Origin: Bdellovibrionales bacterium
GTDB lineage: Bacteria > Myxococcota > XYA12-FULL-58-9 > SYDY01
Assembly (NCBI GenBank): GCA_005801425.1
Contig: SYDY01000117.1
Location: forward strand, 1 to 39,142
Direction: 5' to 3'
DNA length: 39,142 nucleotides
In this document: piece by piece, positions 9,056-15,694 of the stretch
Layout of the letters: each line of letters starts with the position of its first letter
Position numbering within the stretch: position 1 is the stretch's first letter
Notes under the pieces: generated by a model
Databases searched by the model: none
Seen by the model: only the letters and a program-made list of their open reading frames with translations
What the model was told of the DNA's origin: nothing
Translations under genes and position numbers: made by a program

Positions 9056-9136
9056 GGTATCCCACGCCCTACGGGCAGTTTATTGTCCGACATTGGACTA
9101 CCATTCGTGATAAATACTGTCAATTGTGGGTGAGTT

Positions 9137-9616
9137 CTAAGCCGGCAACATACGCATAATCGCCTTGGCCTTGCGCACCAGCGGGGCATCCGCGGCGCTA
9201 CCGATGGCGATGGCTTGTTCCAAGTCACGGCGCGCCAATTCATTTTGACGGGTAGACACGTAGACCTCAGCACGACCGATAAAGCTCGCGATATCTTGTG
9301 GCGAAACTTTGATGGCATAGCTGAACTGTTTGATGGCTTTATCAGGCGCTTTAAGGCGCCAATAGATACTGCCGAGGGCACGATAGTAATAGGGATTGCG
9401 TGGATCCATGGCCACCAAACCCTCAAAATAAATTCGTGCACGATCGGCTTTGCCTTGTAAGAAAAGGCGATAGCCTTGGGTTGCGATGGTATAGAGTTCT
9501 TTGTCGTTGATCCCTAAAATATCTTTGAGATTGGTTTTGCCTTTGGCCCATTCGCTGGCCAATTGCTGAACACGCGCTTCAAGTTGATTGGCAAGTACGC
9601 CTTGTTCATCGGCCAC
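9137..9616 (-). CDS. SycD/LcrH-like TPR chaperone of a type III secretion system
   Basis: A 159-residue TPR protein of the class II chaperone type (SycD/LcrH/IpgC), which keeps hydrophobic translocators soluble before secretion. After an N-terminal helix, residues ~38-140 form about three TPRs: YTIATQGYRLFLQGKADRA, YYYRALGSIYWRLKAPDKAI and FIGRAEVYVSTRQNELA. The spacing and the opening GYRLFLQGK resemble SycD. I chose GTG 9616, which lies 4 bases after the upstream stop and has AGAGGT before it. A GTG at 9649 would overlap the upstream gene by 29 bp. No translocator gene (SctE/SctB) is adjacent, so its cargo is unknown or encoded elsewhere. Confidence 0.72.
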   Translation of the reverse strand: MADEQGVLANQLEARVQQLASEWAKGKTNLKDILGINDKELYTIATQGYRLFLQGKADRARIYFEGLVAMDPRNPYYYRALGSIYWRLKAPDKAIKQFSYAIKVSPQDIASFIGRAEVYVSTRQNELARRDLEQAIAIGSAADAPLVRKAKAIMRMLPA

Positions 9617-9620
9617 GGGT

Positions 9621-10088
9621 CTAACCTCTACTTCCTGCCAACCGGGCACTTTGAACGGCCTCGGTCATGCCCACCATTTCCGCCAACTCATCACGCAATC
9701 GCACCACACTGCCTACGGAATGCTGAATGCGTTGTTCTAGGGTCGGATCGGCCATTTTTCCCAGAAGATTAAGAATTTCGGTTTTCATTTTTGTACTTGC
9801 TGAGCGTGCTTCGACCAATTCGGTGGGTGTTCCTGTGTCGGGCTCTTTGCTTGGATTTTCGGGTTCGCCGACGTCGGATTGTCCACGGCGCATGGCGAGC
9901 AATTTGCTCGCAGCTTTCGCCCGAACCGATGTCATCATCGGGTTAAGCGATGAATTTTTGATACTCGGATGCGGTTTACCGCGTGTCGATGCAGCCTCTT
10001 CCGAGGTCCACCCCGTCTCGGATATATTCTTAGGGACACCAGGCATCACAAAGAATCGTGAGTTTCCAGGACCCATACTGCTGCTCAT
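9621..10088 (-). CDS. Hypothetical T3SS-locus protein (155 aa)
   Basis: I do not recognise this protein. The first ~90 residues are rich in Ser, Pro, Thr and Gly and look disordered. The last ~60 (KTEILNLLGKMADPTLEQ onward) are predicted helical and amphipathic. It starts at ATG 10088 with GGGAG upstream, lies 51 bp after sctU, and ends 4 bases before the SycD-like chaperone start. A disordered N-terminus with a C-terminal helix is common in secreted T3SS proteins and in chaperone partners, so it may be a substrate of the adjacent chaperone. That is inference from position and composition. Confidence 0.65.
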   Translation of the reverse strand: MSSSMGPGNSRFFVMPGVPKNISETGWTSEEAASTRGKPHPSIKNSSLNPMMTSVRAKAASKLLAMRRGQSDVGEPENPSKEPDTGTPTELVEARSASTKMKTEILNLLGKMADPTLEQRIQHSVGSVVRLRDELAEMVGMTEAVQSARLAGSRG

Positions 10089-10139
10089 GTTTCAGGACTC
10101 CCTACATATACCTTAACATCGCATTGCATGCGTCGGTTA

Positions 10140-11237
10140 TCATTTCTTGCCTTTTTTCCCGCCCGCATCCTTGGCTTTCTGTGATTTGGCGAGATCATGA
10201 ACAAATGTAAGTATTTCAGCAACCGCGGTAAATAGGTCTTCGGGGATTTCATCGCCCAAATCAAGTTTGTGTAAAGCATGGGCCAAAGGCACATTTCGTA
10301 CCACAGGAACGCCGTATCGTTCGGCATCGGCCAGAATTTTTTCGGCCTGTAGATTGGTGCCTTTGGCCACGACCGTAGGTGCACTGCCGTCGGAATCGTC
10401 GTACTTCAATGCGATGGCGATGTGGTCTGGATTTTTTACGACCACATTGGCTGATTTGACTGCCGATCTCGGCGAGTTGATCAGTTCTTGGTGCATTTGT
10501 TTTCGGTCGTGTTTGATTTGCGGATCGCCTTCCGACTGTTTGTATTCTTGTTTGATGTCATGTTTCGACATGCGATTGTCTTTCATATATCGGGCACGTT
10601 GGTACAAAAAATCTGCAACAGCAATGATGCAAAAAATGGTACCGATTTCGATACAAAAATCCCAGATCACTTTTCCAACGATCCATACCGCTGAAAATAA
10701 ATCGCTTCGGATGGTGAGTGTGATATCACGGATGACTTCTTTGAATGCCTTGTAAGCGAGCGCTGATGTAAGAATGAACTTGGCAATGGTTTTTAACAGC
10801 TCAATCACTTTCTTCATATTGAAGTAGTTTTTGAGGCCGTTAATAGGATTGATCTTGTTAAGATCAGGGGTGATGGGCTTCATGGTAAACAAGAAACCGA
10901 TTTGCGCAACGTTGAGAACAATGGCGAGAACAAAATCGACGACAAGCACAAAGATCGTTGTTTTAAACATGCACAAGAGAGCAAGATCCAGAAACAAGAC
11001 AACCACACTGGGGGGGCGATCTCTGAAGGTTGTGGAGAGATCCACTGCGAGATAAAAAAACTTCAGCAGCTCTTGGCACATGTAGGGCATGGTTCCGGCG
11101 AGCACCACGAAGACACCGAGAAATTTCCCCGCGCTGGTGACATCCTGGCTTTTGGGAACATTGCCATCTTCGCGCAGTTTGCGCAGGCGTTCGGGGGTTG
11201 GTTCTTCGGTTTTTTCTCCGCTTCCACCGTCACCCAT
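10140..11237 (-). CDS. sctU: SctU, T3SS export-gate switch protein (FlhB/YscU family)
   Basis: A 365-residue inner-membrane export apparatus protein that controls the switch in substrate class by self-cleavage. It opens with GEKTEEPTPERLRKLREDG, the family's N-terminal signature. About four transmembrane helices follow, with the PDLNKINPINGLKNYF block after the second. The C-terminal cytoplasmic domain starts near 215. The autocleavage motif, normally NPTH, here reads NPDH (N269-P270-D271-H272), followed by IAIALKYD. Asn and Pro, which carry the cleavage chemistry, are kept, but Thr is Asp. The start lies 3 bp after the sctT stop (TAAGGAATG), which suggests translational coupling. The basic C-terminal tail is slightly long. 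Confidence 0.93.
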   Translation of the reverse strand: MGDGGSGEKTEEPTPERLRKLREDGNVPKSQDVTSAGKFLGVFVVLAGTMPYMCQELLKFFYLAVDLSTTFRDRPPSVVVLFLDLALLCMFKTTIFVLVVDFVLAIVLNVAQIGFLFTMKPITPDLNKINPINGLKNYFNMKKVIELLKTIAKFILTSALAYKAFKEVIRDITLTIRSDLFSAVWIVGKVIWDFCIEIGTIFCIIAVADFLYQRARYMKDNRMSKHDIKQEYKQSEGDPQIKHDRKQMHQELINSPRSAVKSANVVVKNPDHIAIALKYDDSDGSAPTVVAKGTNLQAEKILADAERYGVPVVRNVPLAHALHKLDLGDEIPEDLFTAVAEILTFVHDLAKSQKAKDAGGKKGKK

Positions 11238-11240
11238 TCC

Positions 11241-12071
11241 TTAGTGCCCCCCAGCAATAGGCGCCAGTAATTTAATACCATGGGTAAGCATGGTGAGCTC
11301 CCATTCAATAAATTCTTTCGAACGTGACACAAAAACGTCCATGACGAGCATTACCATAAGGAGACCGCCTATGGCCTTTACGGGCATGGCCATGAAGTAG
11401 GCATTGAGCTGGGGTGCAACGCGATTGAGCATGCCAAAAACAACGTCGGTAATGAACGTCGCAGCCCCAGCGGGAAGTGAAAGCAGCAAAGACATGACCA
11501 ACATTTCATTGGTGAGTTTGGTGAGGTGATCAGGAAGACTGCCTGAGGCGACATAAGTGGAAATCCCTCCATCGACAGGAATTAAGAAAAATGAATTGGC
11601 ATAGGCTTCAAAAAAAATATGATGTCCACCAAGTGCCATAAAAAAGACGAGCATCAATTGTTCATACATGTTGCCCGTAATGGTGACGCGGTGTTGGGCA
11701 TGAGGTTCCATGACTTCAGCCATGGCGGTACCACGAAATGTGTCGATGAGGCGGCCCGCGACTTCCATGACAAAAAATACCATTTGATTGATGTAGCCGA
11801 TGACAAGTCCGACAAAGACCTCTTTCATCATCAGTACAATGATTGGGATCATGCCTACGGGCAATGCGGTGATCGACCCTCGGGCGAGTGGCCACATGAG
11901 TATGGCAAACATGCCGCCGATGCCCATTTTTAAAACGCCGGGTGCTGTTTTGCCGCCGAGAAATGGCGTCATGAAGACGACGACCATGGTTCGCAGCAGA
12001 ATCAGCGTAAAAATGATCATTTCCCGGCTTACATCGGTATTGATCCCAAGTTCTCGTAACATGGAGTCCAT
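11241..12071 (-). CDS. sctT: SctT, T3SS export apparatus protein (FliR/SpaR family)
   Basis: A 276-residue polytopic inner-membrane protein that, with SctR and SctS, builds the export gate through which substrates leave the cytoplasm. The family pattern is present: LLRTMVVVFMTPFLGGKT in the first helix, VGLVIGYINQMVFF with the following GRLIDTFRG loop, and the hydrophobic LNAYFMAMPVKAIGGLLM near the C-terminus. Length is normal (~260-280). The ATG at 12071 has GGAG 8 bases upstream. It lies between sctS and sctU in the invariant R-S-T-U order. Confidence 0.93.
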   Translation of the reverse strand: MDSMLRELGINTDVSREMIIFTLILLRTMVVVFMTPFLGGKTAPGVLKMGIGGMFAILMWPLARGSITALPVGMIPIIVLMMKEVFVGLVIGYINQMVFFVMEVAGRLIDTFRGTAMAEVMEPHAQHRVTITGNMYEQLMLVFFMALGGHHIFFEAYANSFFLIPVDGGISTYVASGSLPDHLTKLTNEMLVMSLLLSLPAGAATFITDVVFGMLNRVAPQLNAYFMAMPVKAIGGLLMVMLVMDVFVSRSKEFIEWELTMLTHGIKLLAPIAGGH

Positions 12072-12086
12072 GGATGCACTCCGTAT

Positions 12087-12365
12087 CTAAAAGAGAACCT
12101 TGGGAAAGCCCTCAAAGCATAACAACGTAAAACGGAGCATGACGCCACCGAGTGTTGGGCCGGTGGCCGCCAGGATCCCAAAAATAATCAGCATTTTTGG
12201 CACAAAGGTGAGTGTTTGTTCTTGGATCTGCGTCACGGCTTGAAACAAAGAAATAATAAGCCCTGCGATCATGCTTAATAGAATGGGAGGACCACAAATA
12301 ATGACCGTGACGAGAAGTGCTTCGTTCGTCAGGCGAATAATAAACTCAATGGCTTTTTCATCCAT
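12087..12365 (-). CDS. sctS: SctS, T3SS export apparatus protein (FliQ family)
   Basis: A 92-residue, two-helix hairpin membrane protein, the normal length for FliQ/SctS. The diagnostic stretch GLIISLFQAVTQIQEQTL lies between the helices and matches the family's GLxVSLxQAxTQIQEQTL. Four copies normally wrap around the SctR-SctT helix in the export gate. The ATG at 12365 has GAGGA ~7 bases before it. sctR ends 14 bp upstream and sctT follows 15 bp downstream. Confidence 0.95.
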   Translation of the reverse strand: MDEKAIEFIIRLTNEALLVTVIICGPPILLSMIAGLIISLFQAVTQIQEQTLTFVPKMLIIFGILAATGPTLGGVMLRFTLLCFEGFPKVLF

Positions 12366-12379
12366 GGTCGATCCTCGGA

Positions 12380-13174
12380 TTAACTGTATCCCAATACGAT
12401 GCCACGGGTGATCAGATACCAGCCGTCGGCGATCACAAACAACAATATCTTAAAGGGCAACGAGATGGTGGTTGGCGAAAGCATCTGCATACCCAGCGCC
12501 ATCAGAATATTAGAGACGACCATGTCGATGACCAAAAATGGGACAAAGAGAATAAAGCCGATTTGAAACGACTCTTTGAGTTCTGTGATCACAAATGCCG
12601 GAACAATAATGCTCCAATCGCTGTCGGTGAGATCGGCTCTGTCGCGGGGTTGACGCATGCGCCATGCCAAACGGTAAAACATATCGCGTTCGCGATTGTG
12701 GGTGTGCTTGATCAAAAATTCTCTAAGTGGCACTTGGGCAATTTTACCCATATCAGCCATTTGTTGTGCGTTCATCGATTCAAGATTGACCGTACTAAAC
12801 GGTCGATTGAGCATATCTTCTTTCACGCGGTGGTATGTATCGAGGCCAACGGGCATCATGATATACACAGTGAGGATCATGGCCAGGCCTGTGATTACCT
12901 GGGTGGGGGGGATCTGTTGCGTACCAACACCTTGGCGAACAATGGACAATACCACCGCCAATTTTACAAATGACGTGACCATGATCACCACGAATGGCGC
13001 AAGCGACATCGCGGCAAGGGCCAGCATCATCATCAGCGGACGATTGGTCACGCTTTCTTGGCCGACCCCAGCTGCGTGAGCGAGGCTAGGCATCATGATG
13101 ACGGTGATGACGGCCCATAGAATCGCCATCGCTTTGTTTCTTACGCCCTTGGATGTTGTTGCCACTGTGCTCAC
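12380..13174 (-). CDS. sctR: SctR, T3SS export apparatus protein (FliP family)
   Basis: A 264-residue export-gate protein; five copies form the gate. It starts with GTG at 13174, overlapping the stop of the FliO-like gene (GTGA). It has a cleavable-looking signal (to LAHA, ~34). A signal sequence plus ~260 residues is the flagellar FliP pattern; most injectisome SctR proteins are ~220 residues without one. Family motifs: SFVKLAVVLSIVRQGVGTQQIPP, LREFLIKHTHNRERDMFYRL, the IVPAFVITELKESFQIGF helix and LMALGMQMLSPTTISLPFK. The signal sequence and the FliO-like gene directly upstream are both flagellar-type traits. Confidence 0.94.
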   Translation of the reverse strand: MSTVATTSKGVRNKAMAILWAVITVIMMPSLAHAAGVGQESVTNRPLMMMLALAAMSLAPFVVIMVTSFVKLAVVLSIVRQGVGTQQIPPTQVITGLAMILTVYIMMPVGLDTYHRVKEDMLNRPFSTVNLESMNAQQMADMGKIAQVPLREFLIKHTHNRERDMFYRLAWRMRQPRDRADLTDSDWSIIVPAFVITELKESFQIGFILFVPFLVIDMVVSNILMALGMQMLSPTTISLPFKILLFVIADGWYLITRGIVLGYS

Positions 13175-13575
13175 TCGACTTCTGAAGTGGGATCGGGTTG
13201 CTTGCCCAGCCGGGAAATTAGATTCACACCTTTTTCGCCCGTGGCAACGAGAAAACGACCTTCCCCTGCAACATCAATGATAACTGCCGAATTTTTTCCG
13301 TCCAATTGCGCGCGTTCCACAACCCACAAGACACGTCCATTGCGTTGATTGGAGAGTCGCAACATACGTGGAAGGGCCACTTTGCTTAGAAGGTAAATGA
13401 GACCCACAACCAGGCCAAGTGAAAGAAAAACCCGCAGTAATTCGGCGCCCAACTGTCCTGAAACACTGGGCTCCGATATTTGTGTCGGGGGTTGATAGGG
13501 CAGCAAAGGAGGCATCTCAAGAGGTGCGGGTGTTGCCAACCACATGGCGGTACTGAGGACGATGGCATGTAGCAT
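13171..13575 (-). CDS. FliO-like export apparatus assembly protein
   Basis: A 134-residue protein with a short hydrophobic N-terminus and one transmembrane helix (~45-66, RVFLSLGLVVGLIYLLSKVA). A small basic cytoplasmic domain follows (NGRVLWVVERAQLDGKNSAVIIDVAGEGRFLVATGEKGVNLI). This is the plan of FliO, which has a conserved LDGKxSLxLVxVGxRxLLVG stretch after its helix and helps FliP oligomerise. It begins with a TGATG overlap of the FliN-like gene and ends inside the sctR start, exactly the flagellar fliN-O-P order. FliO is generally absent from injectisomes, so its presence here is unusual. Similarity is short, hence moderate confidence. Confidence 0.75.
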   Translation of the reverse strand: MLHAIVLSTAMWLATPAPLEMPPLLPYQPPTQISEPSVSGQLGAELLRVFLSLGLVVGLIYLLSKVALPRMLRLSNQRNGRVLWVVERAQLDGKNSAVIIDVAGEGRFLVATGEKGVNLISRLGKQPDPTSEVE

Positions 13576-14078
13576 CAGTTTGACGATCCAACCACTTCGA
13601 GCAAGCGAACACCAAGTTCGCCATCAATTTCGACCAATTCGGCTCGGGCAAATACTTTGCCATCGACGACGAGCGATACAGGATCGCTGGGAGTTCGTGG
13701 AAGGCGCATGATTTCGCCTTCACGAATGCGGATGATTTGGGATGTGGTGAGAGGCAATCGCGTGAGTTCAATCACCACGGTGGTGTTGAGGTCTTGCAAG
13801 AGCGTTTCCGTTTTTTCGAGATTGTCGCCTTGGGGGGCAGGAATGTCCTCATCGGGTTCGGCGACCTTTGCTTGATGAGAAATGACCGGAGAGGGTGCTG
13901 CAACGCTGGCCACAGGTTCTGGCATGGCGGTGCTGATGCTTGCGTCGTCCAAAGGGCCAATGCTTGAGTTGCTGAAGTCGCTGGCCTCCGAGACCTCGGA
14001 AGGTTCGCTGGCAAACGATCCTATTTCGGAATCTTCCATCACCATAGAGTCTTCGGGATCGGATTTTTTTGGGCTCAT
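13575..14078 (-). CDS. FliN-like / SctQ C-terminal SPOA protein
   Basis: A 167-residue cytoplasmic-ring protein. The first ~85 residues are acidic, Ser/Pro/Ala-rich and probably disordered. Residues ~95-165 form a SPOA (surface presentation of antigens) domain: LLQDLNTTVVIELTRLPLT, the RIREGEIMRLPR loop, DPVSLVVDGKVFARAELVEID and GELGVRLLEVV. It pairs with the SPOA domain of the upstream SctQ, as FliN does with FliM and HrcQb with HrcQa. I chose ATG 14078 because AAGGA lies 7 bases ahead, just after the sctQ stop at 14089. An ATG at 14117 would overlap sctQ. The stop overlaps the next start as TGATG. Confidence 0.9.
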   Translation of the reverse strand: MSPKKSDPEDSMVMEDSEIGSFASEPSEVSEASDFSNSSIGPLDDASISTAMPEPVASVAAPSPVISHQAKVAEPDEDIPAPQGDNLEKTETLLQDLNTTVVIELTRLPLTTSQIIRIREGEIMRLPRTPSDPVSLVVDGKVFARAELVEIDGELGVRLLEVVGSSN

Positions 14079-14088
14079 GGAGTGTTCC

Positions 14089-15063
14089 TTATGCGGGTTT
14101 TTGTGGGACGATATCAAGAATACGAAGCCGTGTATGATCTTCTTTGTTCACAAGTTGGCCACGGATAAGGCCACCCAAGCCTTCTCCTATTTGCATGCGA
14201 ACAACACCGCCGAAATTTTCATTGTCTTTGGTGAGCTCATGGTTGTCGAGAATAATAATATCACCCGCTTCCAATTGATTGAGATCGCTTTGGGAAAGCT
14301 GAATACGCGCCGCTTCAACGCGTGCTGTCACCGTTTTATCACCCAATGACGACAACCGCCTACGCATCAACGCCCATTCCTGGGGAGTTGTCTGGGCATC
14401 TTCGGTCACACAAAACGAAGTGCCTACGAGCGCTGGAGGGAGTAACAATCGTATATAGCCCATACTTTCGCCAATATTGATGCGGAAATTGGCGGTTTGT
14501 ACGTCACCCGAGGTTGGGAGGTCCTTTTGAATATCTGCAAGGGTAGCGCCAAAACCATCAAGGGTGATGGCCAGTTCGCGGCCACTTTGGAAGCCTTTGT
14601 GCAGGGTATGCAACGTTTTCAAAATCAAAAACGAGATCACCCCTTCTTCAATATCGGTCAAAGCACGATGAAATCGACTGCGTGTTCCATCGCCACCCAG
14701 AAGGCGGTCGACACAGATGGCGGCGGTGTCACCGTCTATTTGTGCGATCAGTGTGCCCGCATTCGGTCCTACACCGAGTTGCACCAAGCAGCTTAGTTTG
14801 GGAAGAATATTTTCAAGGTCCGATGCGGCAACTGCGCAAATCTCCGGCCGGGAGATTGAGCAGGGTATTTTGAGGGCCTCGCTGAGTACTTTTCCCAAGT
14901 CATCGAGAAAGGTTGCTTTGAAAGGCTCGCTCGATATGTATCTGCAAATATTGCGCTGCAGGCTGATCTGCGACTTGGTAAATTTGCGTAGGCCTTCAAA
15001 ACGGTATTGCCTCACCAAAACAAACCTGCCTGCATGGATGAATGGACATCTAAAGCCTAACAT
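14089..15063 (-). CDS. sctQ: SctQ, cytoplasmic sorting-platform / C-ring protein (FliM-like with SPOA)
   Basis: A 324-residue protein of the SctQ/FliM class, which forms the pods of the sorting platform with SctK and SctL. The N-terminal part (FEGLRKFTKSQISLQRNI) recalls the start of the FliM middle region. The centre has GPNAGTLIAQIDGDTAAICVDRLLGGDG, a domain pattern common to FliM and SctQ. The C-terminal ~75 residues are a SPOA domain (LEAGDIIILDNHEL to LRILDIV). The ATG at 15063 is the only reasonable start. A TTG at 15126 would run into the divergent VTT gene. Because that gene is on the opposite strand, sctQRSTU needs read-through or its own promoter, possibly in 15064-15113. Confidence 0.85.
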   Translation of the reverse strand: MLGFRCPFIHAGRFVLVRQYRFEGLRKFTKSQISLQRNICRYISSEPFKATFLDDLGKVLSEALKIPCSISRPEICAVAASDLENILPKLSCLVQLGVGPNAGTLIAQIDGDTAAICVDRLLGGDGTRSRFHRALTDIEEGVISFLILKTLHTLHKGFQSGRELAITLDGFGATLADIQKDLPTSGDVQTANFRINIGESMGYIRLLLPPALVGTSFCVTEDAQTTPQEWALMRRRLSSLGDKTVTARVEAARIQLSQSDLNQLEAGDIIILDNHELTKDNENFGGVVRMQIGEGLGGLIRGQLVNKEDHTRLRILDIVPQKPA

Positions 15064-15113
15064 TGGTCGATCTGGGTTCGCAAGCTGCGCGCAGCGCTTA
15101 AAAGGGACGGTAT

Positions 15114-15668
15114 ATGGCAAAAACAAAACAGTCGCTTATAAATGCCAAACATCTATTGGCGCTCGCGTTTGCCATTTTGGTAAGCGGGCTTATTTTACGC
15201 TATGACGCACAGCTTCGCGAGATGGCTGGACTCAGCTATTTGGGTGTCTTTCTTTTTATGTTTTTTGGAAATGCGACGCTCTTTCTTCCAACACCAGGAC
15301 TTTTTCTTGTTTATATTTTGGGAGGTCAACTGAATCCACTGGCTCTAGGGCTTTGCGCAGGATTGGGTGGCGTGTTGGGAGAGCTCGTTGGCTACGCTCT
15401 CGGCTACGCAAGCAGTGGCTATGTTACGACAAGAGCCACTTATCAACGAATTAGTGATTATATTGAAAAATATGACATGCTCGCAATCGCTGTTGTTGCT
15501 TTCATACCCAACCCATTCTTCGACATCGCAGGTATCGCAAGTGGTGCGCTCAAGATCCCCTGGCAGCGCTTCACCATAGCCGCGTTCCTGGGACTTACGG
15601 CAAAAACAATCCTGATTGCTTTCGCAGGTGCCTATTCGCTCGAATGGATAAAAAATATTTTTCCATAG
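15114..15668 (+). CDS. TVP38/TMEM64 (VTT/DedA-like) membrane protein
   Basis: A 184-residue inner-membrane protein with about five hydrophobic segments. The VTT-domain pattern is clear: FFGNATLFLPTPGLFLVYILGG (first re-entrant region), then GLGGVLGELVGYALGYASSG, and VAFIPNPFFDIAGIASGALK. Relatives (DedA, TVP38, VMP1/TMEM41B) move or scramble lipids across membranes. AAGGGA sits 7 bases before ATG 15114. It is the only plus-strand gene inside the T3SS locus, with the SopB-like gene converging on it from the other side. Whether it serves the secretion system or is a passenger cannot be told from sequence. A lipid-related role would fit a phosphoinositide-phosphatase neighbour, but that is speculation. 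Confidence 0.85.
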   Translation: MAKTKQSLINAKHLLALAFAILVSGLILRYDAQLREMAGLSYLGVFLFMFFGNATLFLPTPGLFLVYILGGQLNPLALGLCAGLGGVLGELVGYALGYASSGYVTTRATYQRISDYIEKYDMLAIAVVAFIPNPFFDIAGIASGALKIPWQRFTIAAFLGLTAKTILIAFAGAYSLEWIKNIFP

Positions 15669-15671
15669 GGC

Positions 15672-15685
15672 GTGTCACGTGACAC
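15672..15685. terminator. 14-bp perfect palindrome between convergent genes
   Basis: GTGTCACGTGACAC lies in the 26-bp gap between the convergent VTT gene (stop 15668) and the SopB-like gene (stop 15695). Position suggests a bidirectional terminator, but there is no T-run and no loop, so a protein-binding site is equally possible. Confidence 0.3.
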
Positions 15686-15694
15686 CTGTGGGCG

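Noticed and set aside
15064-15126. Longer SctQ starting at TTG 15126
   Set aside because: It would overlap the start of the divergent VTT gene and add an unconserved leader; ATG 15063 is simpler.
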